Shown: positions 33,261 through 45,410, numbered from the stretch's first letter. The stretch is DNA of 64,000 bases from Typhlomys cinereus (GCA_023101885.1 JALPQD010000006.1:15485585-15549584), one strand, 5' to 3'. Program-made: numbers and translations. Notes: generated by a model from the letters alone, not told the origin.

Positions 33261-33689
33261 CCAAGCTTGTGCTTATTTCGCTTATCATAATACTTCATAA
33301 GAGACAGCATTATAAGTTCAGTTTCCTGGAACTGTAAGACCCTGTAGGATTGAACAATGAATATTCTTGATGTCTGATAGTGCTCTTTTTCCCAAACATT
33401 GGAGCTGTGATTCAAACAAAAATCTATCCAGTGTTTTTAATCCCCAAAATATTCCCCAAACTATAAGGTTACTGCATAAACAGAGAATAAGAATTTATCT
33501 TACAACTTTTTCTTGTGGGACAATTTATAGCTCAGATAAGGGGAAGCTGTTTTCTGCCTGAACACTCTAAAGAAAGAACCTACAGAATCCAATTTCGTGC
33601 TATAATTGTGAACAGCTACGGAGGAAATCGAAAAAAGAAAAAAGAAACATCATGGACTTACAGGCAGAGAAATTCATAGTCCTAATTGC

Positions 33690-33870
33690 TTGACTTGCTC
33701 TGTATCTCTGACCACTCCACTGTTTCTGAGCCTTCATATTGTAAAATGCAAATTCTCATAATAATAATAATACTGTCTCACTAGATAGTTAATGAGATGT
33801 GATAGTAAAATTCAATAGCTGTAAAGTGTAATGCAAATGTTAGTTATAGCTATTTTAATTTCAATACCAT
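33690..33870 (+). mobile_element. MIR SINE
   Basis: 'gagccttcatattgtaaaat', 'ctcataataataataatact', 'gatagttaatgagatgtgat' and 'aagtgtaatgcaaatgttag' match the MIR 3' half in order. Confidence 0.85.
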
Positions 33871-34309
33871 TTTTATTGTCTTCATATAGCATTCATCTTA
33901 TAGTGAGGTATGGAAGTGTCTAGGAGGCCAGAGAAAGTGGGAGTTGACAGAGCAAAGATTGCAAGAGAGGAGTATAAAATTATAGCACAATTCTCTGAGA
34001 ACTTAAACAATAAAATTAATTTGTTCTTCCATAAAATGGATTGATATGACAAATTTAATAATTTACCAAGAATTTTTTTTCTAATTTCCAGAGACTGCAA
34101 AGCAGTATGAATGTTCAACTTCTCTGTGGTCATTTGGAAAGGTTTATTTGTGGACTAATCTAGGCAAAGAAGTGTAACTCTAGCAATTTTACACTTGAAT
34201 TGCATTGTCTTTTCATATGTGGAAAGCATATCTATTTTAGAAACATTTCTTATTTATGTTTTGAAGTGTTTGTATGCAAGAATAATGTTTTTTATTATTT
34301 TAATCCTCT

Positions 34310-34790
34310 GCTATCCCCTTCCTCTCCCATCCCATTCTACCTGTTTTCCTTTCTACCCAGTCTCCCTCCAATTCCTCTTCTTTTTACTTATGAGATCAAT
34401 TGGGCATGATCTAGGACATCTGAATTGGCATGTGCCTGGGTATCTTCTGGGGCAGGACCAGGCTCCAATGGACTAGTTATTGAGCTAATAATCACCACTC
34501 TCATGACTTGTATAAGTCCCATTCAGTTTCTCAGGATGGTACCATATCTCTTGAAAGACTTATTTGTGATGAGATTTTTGAGAGGTTAGGTGTCATGGAG
34601 GTCTAGTGGATGTAAGTATACCGTACTGAGTTCTTGGGTGTGACAGTCCTGACATAAAAAGAGGTCAGGCTCTTGAATTCTTTCTCTCCCTCTTCTGCAG
34701 TCTCTTCCCATTTGATTCTTTCCCTGAGCCAAGGAATGGGGAGTGATTTAAATGTCCTGTTTCAGGCTGCACTTTCCACAATTGTGAAAA
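34310..34790 (-). mobile_element. Possible Lx-like L1 3' UTR, minus strand
   Basis: A pyrimidine-rich beginning ('ccccttcctctcccatcc', 'tctccctccaattcctcttc') would be the inverted purine tract of a rodent L1 3' UTR. It is followed by 'gggcatgatctaggacatct' and 'ggacagg'-type sequence. Overall layout fits but identity is weak. ORFs at 34195-34476 are shadows. Confidence 0.45.
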
Positions 34791-35431
34791 GTACATATTA
34801 ACATTCAATTCCAAAGCAAAAAAAAATAATAATAAAGTTTAGGTTTGTTTCTTTTCAACATCCCTTTCTAGCCCCCTCCACTCCAACCATGGAAAATCTA
34901 AGAAATGATGCATTTAAGTTGAAATTAAAAAAGGATATTCCCCAAGGTTCCTCTAGCATAGCTTTCATTTGATATTTGGGAATGATTGCTTTCCCCTACT
35001 TATGTTTGAGAAAGAATTGAAGGACATAGCTGTTTGAGGCATAAACTTTTAAAAAATATTGTGTCTTGTTTCAGAATCTATGCTTGTCTGGTCTTCAACT
35101 ATTAATCCTTATATTTTGAGTTTCTTATGATTTTTAGTCTGCTGCTAAGGGATTTAGAGGTCATCTTATTCTTTCTTTCAACTTGCTATTAAAATTCTCT
35201 TTGGAGTGTCTTGTCAGTGGTTGGCCAGTCTGTACTTTAACTTACCTACAAATATGGTATTGGTCCATGCCTGTATCCATCCACACATACTTGAAACATT
35301 ATCTTCTCTGCAACACTAACACAGGAGTGTAAATAGCATATGAAAGAAAGGATGTAATCTTGGAGTATCAGTGGATAGAAGAATACAGGACCACATTGCT
35401 TCTAGTTCCATATGTGCAATTACAAACTAGT
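34791..35431. other. Unassigned intergenic sequence
   Basis: No recognisable gene or repeat. Confidence 0.5.
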
Positions 35432-35684
35432 GGGTTTGAGAAATAGCTCAGGGATTAAAAACATTGCTCTATAAGCAAAAAGGACCTGAGTTCAGATTCC
35501 CAGATCCCATGTTTTAAAAAATGCAAAAATAGCAGCAGCCTGAAATTTCTACCCTAGAAAGCAGAGCTTGGGAAACCCCATAGCAAAGCTAAAAGGAAAT
35601 AAAATCCACAATGATTCCATGATTTCCAGATGTCACATTTGGACCTTCATAGGCACATATGTGCATTCTTTGGTACATACAAAA
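35432..35684 (+). mobile_element. CA-tailed tRNA-derived SINE
   Basis: 'gggtttgagaaatagctcag', 'gacctgagttcagattccca', 'gaaagcagagcttgggaaac', 'cacaatgattccatgatttc' and 'ggaccttcataggcacatat' follow the family order. Its tail runs into a diverged CA-rich minisatellite. Confidence 0.82.
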
Positions 35685-35862
35685 CACTAATGCTTGCATG
35701 TTAAATACACACCTACAAACCTGAGTGTTTGCACTTTACACACACATTAATGCTTGAATGTTTCACACACAGAGAAACATGAGTGATTGCATGAAACACA
35801 CATATACTCACGTGCGTGTGCGCACACACACACATACACACACACACTCACACAAGAACTAC
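35685..35862. repeat. Diverged ~60-bp tandem repeat ending in a CA tract
   Basis: Units begin 'cactaatgcttgcatg' (35685) and 'cattaatgcttgaatg' (35745). Both contain 'gagtgtttgc'/'gagtgattgc'. A GT/CA-rich run (35812-35855) follows. This probably expanded from the SINE tail. Confidence 0.8.
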
Positions 35863-37458
35863 TCCATCAAAAACTTTCTCCTTTTTCCTGTGGTTTGGAG
35901 TTTATATCCATGAATGATCCTTTTATTTCATTCAAATCCAGCATATACTTAAATTTATCTTAATTGCCCATTATTTGCCAGAAACCACATGCTTTATGCT
36001 CCCCCTTGTATTTTCTCAGTTCAGTGTATCTTTTGTCTCAGCTCAGTCTATGTGAATAAATGCGGAAACTTCTCTCACTTGCTTTCTTCAGAAAACTTCC
36101 ACAGCTATGTCTGTCCAGGAGTAATGCTATGTTACAGATTTTAGTGCTCCCCAAATCTCTGCAGATCTTGCTCACTGCAAAACTTATATTTTACCTTTAG
36201 CAAAAGCATGCAGGATGCTTTATTTGCTTTGTTCCTTATTTCTCCCACTGTAATTTCTCAGCCCCTGTATACAGATCTTTGACTATGCCCAAGCAAGTAA
36301 GTGTGCCCTTCTTTCAGTTTAATTCATGGTTACAAATGCATATTGTCTTCTTCTATAATTCTGAAATTCTTGTCTCTGCACTTTCACATGAAAGTCAGTT
36401 ATCTCTCAAAAACTGGGCTTCTCGTCATGACTATCTTTAGTATGACTGTGAAAAAAAAGCTTTCAATCCTTAGTTGGTTTCAGAGGGAGAAAGACTTCTA
36501 ACACATTTCCATTTCATATCTCATATCAGGCAAATCAATTAAATCCATTAAATTTTGGCATATTCTCTTTAATATCTCAAGAGAGAGAGGGACAGATGGA
36601 TATACAGATAGAGAGATTTCTTGCTCTGTACAGTTATATCTTCATTCAAAATGTTCTGTGACCTTTCCAAGAACTGTTCGTGGCTGACCCCTTTTTACAA
36701 ATTTGATTTGTGCTACTGTGGTGCAAAAGTCACCTGGCTTAACTTTGTTTCTAGACACAGTGGTTATGTATCAGTGCACATCCTGGTTTGTTCCTAAAAT
36801 GAACTTTAAGACAGTGAATACCCTTATTTTTCAAATATCCCCATTTGATTCCCAGAAGATACATTTCATTCACCCACTTCATTCTTATCTGATTTTTAGT
36901 TTGCAATATAAATAATAATGTGATTACAATGATAACCATAGTGAAACTTTTCTCTTTTGATTTGTTTTCCATTTACTGGTAAATATAATTTCATTCATTC
37001 CATATAGAATTTCAAGGTTATATAGTATTTATCTCTTTTATAGATGATAGAATCTAGATTCCAAGTACCTAAATTATGCTTACTTTCAAGATTGAGAATA
37101 AACTCTCTGATTTTTAAATTGACTAAGCAGCCATATTTATACATTATATATCATTTGTACATTGATAAGGTTATGATAGCATTTCTATTCTTCACCTCTT
37201 TATTGAAAATAGAGCTTACATAGCACACTTTTATTTATATGCCTAGTCACTAGAAGTTACAGTTATATCTGATTTATGAGACTGATTGCTTTCTTGGATG
37301 GCAAATTCTATAGCAGTTCCTCCATCTTTATTTTGCTCATCTTTATACACCCTGCTTTTAACATGGTTTAGCTTTCCAGAGATGCTATAACAAGTATTAC
37401 AAAGTGGACAGTTTGCACAAGGATGTACTGTGTTTCAGTTCTTGGAGTCATAAATCAG
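35863..37458. other. Unassigned AT-rich intergenic sequence
   Basis: About 1.6 kb without recognisable genes. ORFs at 36301-36501 and 36703-36915 lack any supporting feature. Confidence 0.5.
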
Positions 37459-37772
37459 TCTTCAAGATTTTGGCAAGTTTGGTTCCTTCCTGTATCTGTG
37501 AAGAAGTATCTGTTCTATGCTTCCATAGAACATCTGGTTTCCATAGATTAGACAGTCCTCCTTTCTTGATAATTAAAATATTATTCTGAATCCTGCTTTT
37601 ACATTTACTGAGTAATCTTCAAGATTTTGGCAAGTTTGGTTCCTTCCTGTATCTGTGAAGAAGTATTTGTTCTATGCTTCCATAGAACATCTGGTTTCCA
37701 TAGATTAGACAGTCCTCCTTTCTTGATAATTAAAATATTATTCTGAATCCTGCTTTTACATTTACTGAGTAA
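37459..37772. repeat. 157-bp tandem duplication, nearly identical
   Basis: 37459-37615 is repeated at 37616-37772. The only difference that I see is 'gtatctgttc' versus 'gtatttgttc'. Both start 'tcttcaagattttggcaag'. The event is recent. The ORFs at 37404-37835 read through it and are not genes. Confidence 0.95.
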
Positions 37773-38506
37773 TCTCCCAGTGAACATCTCTATGAACAGA
37801 TTTCCTCTTTTTATAAAACATCTGGGTAACCACAAAGCTTTGAGACTCTATACCTTTTTACCTCCTCGCAGCTCTCATAACCATTGTGTATATCTGAGGG
37901 GCCACACCTGGGAATTTAGAGACAGGAACCCAATGCTAAGCACTCCCTTCTTTTATATAAAATGCATTCACCATCTTTCAAAAGTCAAATAACAGCTTAG
38001 GGGAATAGCTTGAAAAGTATCTCCTTCTATAAGGTAGCTTTACCTCCTTTTGTGCCTTACTCACTGGTTCCATGGGATAAAGAATCATGCCAGGAGTCCC
38101 TGTCCCAGAAATGTTCTGAGATCTGTCCCTAGTTCCAGCTCTATGGAAAGGAAAGGCCCTCTGAGGAGTTTTCCCCAGGTAATACAGAAACAGCAGAGCA
38201 GAATCCTGTGCCCCAAAGAGGAGTGTGTTTCCCTGCTGACATCCAGCTGCAATTCCTGTAATCCCTGTATTAGGGCTCTGCACACACCTCTCTACTGCTG
38301 CCCCTCCCAATGCTGCCAAGCAACCATGAGCCAGAGACCCAGACACTCATCTCACCTTGGAAAAGAAGTGTTTGGCTTAATGAAACCATAGCCCCTGAGC
38401 CAAGGTGAAGGAAGTGCAGGGAAAGAGATATATGGGGTTTGGTGAAGAGATGCCTCTTTGGAGAAGGGAGAACTTCAATTAATGAACAAAGAAAACTTTC
38501 ATGGGG
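37773..38506. other. Unassigned sequence including a relatively GC-rich segment (about 38040-38400)
   Basis: The segment 38040-38400 is distinctly less AT-rich than its surroundings and open in several frames on both strands: 113 aa plus (38050-38391), 122 aa minus (37978-38346). I recognise no domain, repeat or splice-bounded exon. It could be part of an unrecognised LTR or an old retrocopy. Confidence 0.4.
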
Positions 38507-38564
38507 ACATACATACATATATACATACATACATACATACATACATACATACATACATACATAC
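38507..38564. repeat. (ACAT)n microsatellite
   Basis: About fourteen tetranucleotide units with small interruptions (atat, acgt). The minus-strand ORF at 38270-38671 is a shadow. Confidence 0.97.
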
Positions 38565-39900
38565 GTACATGTAGGCATATGCACATATTCATAAATATAT
38601 TTATGGCGCCCAAATTTGAAAACAGCATTCAATGTTAATACCCACAGGCCTCCATAGAGTGTGGAGAACAAAAGAGAGAGAAGATCACACAGGGACTAGA
38701 GTTGGATGAGTGAGTGAAGGGAAATGCTCTTATCAGTGGGGTGTCCCAAGGAGGGTCAACTTGGTATGCCACAGAGGCCTGAACTCCCACAAGAGTATAG
38801 ACAAGCCACAGGGAACCCTGGGGTCCATAGAAGTGGCCAGGTAGGAAGATAGGAGGAGTAGGATAGATTGATGAGGGGAATGGAAAGGAATGGGAGGGAG
38901 GGGAGTTGGAAGGAAACATGGATTATTACTTAATAAGCTTGTAAAACTTAATATATATATAATACTATTTAAAAAGTGATACTAAATAATACTGGTTTAG
39001 AATTCACCTTTATTGATGTCATTTCACTTATCTAACTATATCTAAAATTTATTTCCAAACAAGTTCACATTCTGTGGTTCGATGACTGAATGAAAAATTC
39101 AACATATGGATTTTGGGAGGATGCAATGCAACACAAATAATGATGTTTGTCAAAAAAACGTGGGAAGCAGGGAAGTAGCAGAAGTGGCACATATAAAGCG
39201 ACGCATGTGTCTTTTAAACACTGCACAACATATCTGGGCCACAGATTCTCAAGTCTCACATATGTCAAAGAAAATATGTAAACAACCCCACATCATGCTG
39301 TCTGTGTCTGCCCTAAATCCAGAATCAGTGGTTTCCAGGAAATAAGTCAGCAGCCCAAATGATCTCTGTAACTAACCTGTCACAATCTTGGACATAAAGT
39401 GGCAATGATTATGGTAATAATAATAATTTACTACATCAAGTCTTGATTTTCAAACTGCAGGGAGTTATCAACCACGGGTATCATTTGGCAGTGTTCTTAG
39501 TCCCAGAGACTAGCCTAAGCCTTTGTGTGATGATTGGCCCTGAGAGAAGGCTGCATTGCACCTCTGCCAGATTTCTCAAGCTGACAAAGAAGTTCTAGGT
39601 CTGGCGACACACATAGCTGCTATCTATTCAGCTCACTTGGGTCATTTAAATTTCAAGGTTATAGATATTAACGTAGAAGTAATATAAACTGCCTCAACTA
39701 GAGTTGTTTAGATAACAGAATCTGAACCAAAAAACGTATGTGCTGTTAGTTGAAGACAAAACAATAAAGAGGACAAAGGAAGAGGAATAAATATAAAGTG
39801 TGACATTGTAAGATGGCATAGTAGCAATTTTCAGAAAGATGTAAAAAAAGAATGCACTTCAGTAGTCTCTTGAAGAGATGATTTATATATAGCATCCCTT

Positions 39901-39904
<4 letters not shown>
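38565..39904. other. Unassigned sequence with a possible short MaLR relic
   Basis: 38640-38935 is purine-rich and ends in a GGGA-type run followed by AT repeats. It may be an old L1 3' end but I cannot show it. 'aacatatggattttgggagg' at about 39100-39119 resembles the inverted 5' end of an MLT1-like LTR. No gene is seen. Confidence 0.4.

Positions 39905-39906
<2 letters not shown>

Positions 39907-39958
<52 letters not shown>
39907..39958. repeat. (CT)n microsatellite
   Basis: An uninterrupted CT run. Confidence 0.98.
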
Positions 39959-39959
<1 letters not shown>

Positions 39960-40060
39960 GATATAGTTCAGTACGAAGATAAGTAAACCTTCAACTTTCA
40001 ACTTTATAGGATTTGGCTTGTAAGGTATTATTTAGATTAGGTTATCCTAATTTCTACATA

Positions 40061-40629
40061 TGCCTGTGAGGGATCATCTTGATTATGTGATTAGAACTGG
40101 GAAGACACACCCTAAAGAAAGGTGACATCCAAGAAAGAGTTCTAGGAAATGCTACCGAGTCCTTACACCTCATCAGAGAGCAGGACCCAGAGGAAAGTTT
40201 GATATACTCATTAAAGGATGCTTCAGAGATGGGGGGAGGGGGCACTGGGAGAAAGGGAAGGTGGGGGGAAAGGAAGGGACAAAGAGGGGAGGGAACAGGG
40301 AGGTCCAGGGAGGGGTGGAAGGAGAGAGGGGACAGGGGTTCCTATTATGTTTGTATGAGCAGGAAAAAATAAAAATAAAAAAAGAAAGGTGACATCATTA
40401 CTTTGATTTGGATCCCATTCTGCATTATAGGAGGAAGCTGATCTAGCAGGAACATTTATCATTTCGTCTTCCTGGCTGTAGATGCAAACTCGTCAAACTC
40501 TTGCTGGTATAACCTCCCTGTTAAAATGAACCATGTACTGGAACTCCAGACCAAAATAAGTCCTTTCTTACTTAAGTTGCTTTTTTTCAGGTTAAACTTT
40601 TAATCACAGAAACAAAATAGTGACTAATA
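40061..40629 (+). mobile_element. LTR-like MaLR-type repeat, split by an L1 insertion
   Basis: 'gagggatcatcttgattatg', 'gaactgggaagacacaccct', then after the inserted L1 'tttgatttggatcccattct', 'tcttcctggctgtagatgca', 'tacttaagttgctttttttc' and the end 'aatagtgactaatata'. This is the same family, in opposite orientation, as 30527-30905. No coding capacity. Confidence 0.7.
40130..40380 (+). mobile_element. 5'-truncated L1 3' UTR (251 bp) with 16-bp target-site duplication
   Basis: Homologous to 3440-3693: 'aagaaagagttctaggaaat', 'cctcatcagagagcaggacc', a G-rich block (40229-40340), then 'cctattatgtttgtatgagc' and an A-rich tail. The direct repeat 'aaagaaaggtgacatc' is perfect at 40114-40129 and 40381-40396. 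It interrupts the LTR-like repeat around it, so it is younger. Confidence 0.96.
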
Positions 40630-40799
40630 TATCAAAGTCAATCAGGAGGTATTAATTTTGTTGCACTTCTGACTTATTTCCCCTGACAAAAATATACCTC
40701 TTAGTCAATACCACATGGAGTTTGTCAATTTATAAGAGAGGGTCACTATTACAAACATCAGTCCTAAGAGATATATACCTACCTACCAAGAAGTACAAA

Positions 40800-40865
40800 G
40801 GGGGGGCTGAGATTATACCTTTCAGCTCATGTATCTGATGCCTGAGTTTAGATACCACAAGAATT
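40800..40865 (+). mobile_element. CA-tailed SINE head fragment
   Basis: 'ggggggctgagattatacct' and 'atgcctgagtttagataccac' match the SINE head and B-box region. The body is missing. Confidence 0.5.
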
Positions 40866-41059
40866 TCTGACAAGAAAGAAAGGACCATGTCACAGATTGT
40901 GATGCTATTAGCTTCAACAGCTTATTCATTTATGCAGTCTCCTAAGCTCCAGTTACCACAGCATAACTCGAAGATGACCAAGTTATGCTTGAGTAATAGG
41001 TTGACATCATTTTAGGAGAATGACTTGAAGAATAAGAATCTCTCTTTTTAAATTTAATT

Positions 41060-41425
41060 TATTAAAAATTTATTTTATTATTTTTTCCTTTCTACAGCTC
41101 AGTGAGTGAATGTCCTTACCACCCTCATAACTCCTTCCCTTCCTTCCTTCTATCCTCCCTTCCCTCCCTCCCCTCTCTTCAAGGATGAAACCTGCTCACT
41201 CCTGCCCTCTTAGTCATCAGCTCATATGGGTCCAGGGGTCCTCTCTGAATCATCTTCTCTAGTTCTAGAGAGAGAACTGCATGCCAATAGACACAGGTAA
41301 AAGTCAGAGTACAACTTCCAGATATTACTTTCTCTCCTTCCACCTTATAGAACTTGTAAACTTAGGTCACCATGTTTGTGAGCAAACCCTTTACCTGCTG
41401 AGTCATCTCACCTGTCCCCAAGAAT
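41060..41425 (-). mobile_element. L1-like pyrimidine-rich segment followed by an inverted SINE head
   Basis: A (CCTT)n/(CCCT)n-rich section at 41136-41178 could be an inverted L1 3' UTR purine tract. The end, 'tttgtgagcaaaccctttac' with 'ctgctgagtcatctcacct' (41371-41414), is clearly an inverted tRNA-derived SINE head. The boundary between them is not resolved. Confidence 0.5.
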
Positions 41426-42719
41426 CTAACCTCTTCTATAATATGCAGTGTATCTGTTGGTCTTTATCTCATGCCAGATGTTATCTTTATTCTCCTGGAC
41501 ACTAAGCAAACCTGCCTTTTGTTCTTAAGTGAGCTATGCTTCCTATTCCTGGACCAACATCAACCAATAACTTTGCACACCAAATAAGAAGATGTAAGAG
41601 GACAGGGAACAAAAGTCTACTTAGAAAGCACCAGCCACATTCCCGAAATGGTTTTAAACTGGCATTGGTACATCCTTCCGTTTTCAGAGTTACCATTTGC
41701 AAATGTCATCGTGAAGGACTGAAACACACATATGTTACACCCACTTTCCTTTTGCCTCTCCATAAGTAATTGAAGGTTAGCTAATATATTTTCTGTAGTT
41801 TTATTCTCCAGAATAACTCCAAGAATATCTTTCTTAGTTACTGTTTTTCCTTAACCCAATTTTTCTATTAGTGTATTTAGGTAATCACAGCTATAGAAAT
41901 TCAGAGATAAATACCACCTTCATTCTATAGCTCAAGACTGTGCCATCTGCATTTAAAAAGTGCTGCTTGTGCACATGTTATACAGGATAGGGTTGATGAG
42001 AGAAACATAAACTAAACTTCAGAAAGAACATAAATATCTATAATTTCATTTGTAACTGAGGATTTGTAAGTACTCTTATTCCATAGATTAGGAGAAGGAA
42101 TGTCAGCAGCATTAGGAGGCTTAAAGATAGGATCCACTATTAAACACTGATGTTTATATTATGCCCAATTTTATGGTCTATGCATACAGCTGCCCTCTTT
42201 AAAAGTGTTTAACAAATAAATTACAAAAATTATATCCTAAAATAGTGGAAGTTCTCCTTCAGTGAAGACTATGATTATGCAGATGAGATGTGGATGGGGA
42301 ATTAACTCTTAGTTTTCATCTCATATAATAAGTTTTGAAACCTTCGTCAGTGACTTTTGGATTGACTCTAAGTCCCAATCACTGTAAATAGTTAACTGGA
42401 ATCATTCGATATGAGAAGTCCTGTGTATTAGTATGATTCTCTCCAGTGTGTCTTCCTGCTAGAGTCTGTTGTAAATTTCCACCTCTGTGTAACAATCTTT
42501 ATTTTTCATAACAGACACACACTTCACTGAGTAGAGCTCAACTATAAACATTTTACTGCCTGAGAATTTCATAGGCACTGAGACCTGTGTTCTGAATTTT
42601 AAAAAATATCCTGGGTGTAAGATAAGAAGAGAACACGAGCAATATTTGACTTTAAAGTCAAAAATAAAAATCCTAAACTGTAACTTAGGTCAATAGAATT
42701 GCCCCAAAGAAAAATTTAA
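41426..42719. other. Unassigned intergenic sequence
   Basis: About 1.3 kb without a recognised gene or repeat. ORFs at 41502-41769 on both strands are unsupported. Confidence 0.5.
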
Positions 42720-42721
42720 AA

Positions 42722-42960
42722 TCTATTCCTTGGGTTGGTGATGCAACTCAGTGAATAGTCTGCCTGCTTAGCATATATAAACCTTTGGTTTAAAATCCAG
42801 CACCACATTAACCAGGTTTGGTGATGCAATCCTGTTGTCCCTGCACTTGGGAGGCGGAAGCAGAAATATCAGATGCTTAAGGTCATGATGGACTCACAGC
42901 GAGTGTCCAGCCAGCCTAAGATATACAAGATGCTGTTCCAAAGCAGTAAGGAAAAAAGAA
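42722..42960 (+). mobile_element. ID-B1 composite SINE (B4 class)
   Basis: The ID part ('gttggtgatgcaactcagtg', 'ggtttaaaatccagcacc') is followed directly by a B1 part ('ggtttggtgatgcaatcctg', 'cacttgggaggcggaagcag', 'cagccagcctaagatataca'). An A-rich tail closes it. The dimeric order is diagnostic of the ID_B1/B4 group of rodents. Confidence 0.85.
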
Positions 42961-43648
42961 AGTCGACTTATGAATCACATCTACATAGCACTGCTCAGAA
43001 AGTGACTTGCTGTAATTCCCTAAAACCCTAGATGAAGAATAAATGACAGGAGGCTAAAATTGCCGTAGAGTAAGCTAGAGAATTCAACCCACTTATTCAC
43101 CTGAAAATCTGTATCAACACCTTTCCAAATAGCCAGCCTTCCTTTGTGATTGCCCTAGAAATGCAGTCCATAACCTTGCCACTCAGCTTTCTCTTGGTTG
43201 CCAATGGAAAGGAAGAAGATGAACAGTTTTAATTTTTACTGGTGCTACTCTGCTATGTAGCACTCTAATTGCAGCCCTGATTAATAGGATATTGAGTCCA
43301 TGTTAAATTTCCTTAAGGAGATTCTAGTAATGGAAGGAAGAGCAATATGGAAAAGACTGGCTTTTCACACAGTAGGAGCTTGGTCACATAACAGGGCAGA
43401 ACTCCCATGCCACGCTCTTCTTGTTTTTCTGTAGCCACACGGAGATGCAGGAGTTTGCACGTGTCCAAGAAAGAAACATGGTTAAATGTTCTGTTTGAAA
43501 GTTAACACAAGTAAACAATAGACTACTCAAAGCAGTTTGGATCAGTCTGATGGAAAAGATTGCTCAATTTGTTAACTGATTTATCAAGTTCAGGAGAATC
43601 AAAAACTAAATGAGTCTTGGAACCGCTAGTAGGTGAAAGATGAAATCT
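42961..43648. other. Unassigned intergenic sequence
   Basis: No gene or repeat that I can name. Confidence 0.5.
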
Positions 43649-44260
43649 GTATTAGGCAGAGTTCTCTGAAGAAACAAAATCTATAGATGTAATATATATA
43701 TAACTAAGTTTATTAAAATAACTCATAATAAAAATAGTGTCCTTCAAGGTAGCCACCCGTAACAGCCTCTTTCCTGGCTGGAATGTTCCACAAAGCCAAA
43801 AGATCCCAAGAAGTTCTCAAGCCTTTATTTCTCTGGAGAGTCAAAGACGCTGGGTTCCTATGTGGACGATGAAGAGTGAACAGCAGCAAGGCCTAGGGAC
43901 CAGACTCCAAAGGCAGTGGGAACAGCAGCAACATGGTGGAAAAGGTGAAGCTCCAAGTCAGCCAAGGATGGAGGCAGCAGCAGCAGCAGCAGCAACAAAG
44001 AAGGCCAGATGCTCTAAAAACGAATAACGTGCACGCATAGTGGACTCCACAGCAAGTCGACACAGGATAAGGGAAGAGCAAGTCCTTCCTCCTTGCACCT
44101 CCTATTATCCGGTCCACCACTGGAAAGTACCACCTACTATGGGCTGGGTTCTCCACAGCAATCAATCAAATACCTGCAGATTTGTTCATGGGCCATTCCA
44201 GCTATTAACCTTCCACAGCTGCCCCCAAACAGTCAAGATGACATCGAAATTCAGTCATAA
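43649..44260 (-). mobile_element. MaLR-type LTR, minus strand
   Basis: The plus strand opens 'tgtattaggcagagttctct' and 'gaagaaacaaaatctataga', the inverted 3' end of a MaLR LTR. In the inverted orientation the far end reads 'gtcatcttgactgtttg', fitting the LTR start. A CAG trinucleotide run (43977-43994) lies inside. The ORFs at 43737-44027, 43893-44165 and 44040-44402 are shadows. No viral gene is present. Confidence 0.6.
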
Positions 44261-45147
44261 CAGAAACACAGTATTAGAAGGAGTGGAAAAAGTCAGTTCC
44301 AGGAACCTAAATTGCCAAGAATCTAGAATGTCCCAAATTTTGCCCCTGACAAGACCATTGAAATGGGATTTATCAGGCAGGCAGGCAGATCTGTTTGCTT
44401 AATCCTGTCTGAGGCAAGCAATGACATCCTCATGAGCACATATCATAAGAAGCTGGGTGTATGAATAGCAGGAGAATGAAAGAAAGGGTTACTTATGCTA
44501 GAGAAAGCAAAGAAAGAAGAACAAAAAAAAGGAAAGAGCGGTCACTTGAGGAAAAGCCAGGCAGTGATGAATTACACATTGGTGTCAGTGGTTAATGGGG
44601 AGAGAACACAGTAAGATCAGAACCTGGACACTGGCTTTTCAGGTATATAAATATTTCCCTAAATCATTCTTTAAAGAGTTTTGAGCATCACACTGTCAGT
44701 CAGGGCAGCAAGGAAACACAGTGCTCTCAAAACCAACTTTCACTACTTGTAAGATCTGATCCTTGCAAGACACTTAGGTGCCAAGAGGCACATGCCTTTG
44801 ATCTCTGACATCAGAGAGTAGGAACTTTCAGCCATGTTCAGACACCCAGTTTCAATTAGCAGTGCTTTATAATATACCCCAGATTCCCAGGTATCTTTTG
44901 CCTATCTTCAACCATGCTTCCTACATATGAAAACTGACAGAGAACACGTCTGGATGGAAACCCAAGAAATGTCCATGAGAAAGTGAAAAAAACAAATCGG
45001 GTCTTCAGCAAGAAATGCTGGTTCTTGGCAGTAAAATGACCAAGCTTGAGATGATAAATTTCACGAGAGATGGGAGGAAAGAGAGAAGGAGAGAGGATAG
45101 AAGAAAGAAGGGTGGAAAGCAAGAAGGAAACAGACAAAGAGAGAGTG
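44261..45147. other. Unassigned intergenic sequence
   Basis: No gene is recognised. A weak B1-like fragment may lie near 44790-44830 ('gaggcacatgcctttgatct'). A GA-rich stretch is at 45066-45145. Confidence 0.45.
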
Positions 45148-45410
45148 TATCATGGTTTGAAATGTGTCCCCCACAGTCTCATGTGTTTGGGAAGGTCATG
45201 GCACCTTTGAGAGGTGGAGTCTTGCTGGAGGAAGGGGTTCATAAGGGGATGGGCTTTGAGGTGGATTCATCCTATCCTACCTCCTGGGGAAGTCTGCTTT
45301 GCACTAAGGATTTGTGTAGCTCTCAGCCTCCAACATGTCTGCAGTGGCTTAGCCCGACTCCAGTTTTGGCCACCAGCCATGCCCCTTCTACCATAAAAAC
45401 ACACACCTTT
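45148..45410 (+). mobile_element. ORR1-like MaLR LTR
   Basis: 'catggtttgaaatgtgtccc', 'ccacagtctcatgtgtttgg', 'gagaggtggagtcttgctgg', 'gggctttgaggtggattcat' and 'gtgtagctctcagcctccaa' follow the start of rodent ORR1 LTRs in order. The right part is unclear. The 155-aa ORF at 45015-45482 crosses the LTR and is a shadow. Confidence 0.75.

Noticed and set aside
43977..43994. CAG run that might encode polyglutamine
   Set aside because: Only about six units, lying in a minus-strand MaLR-type LTR with no surrounding coding exon.
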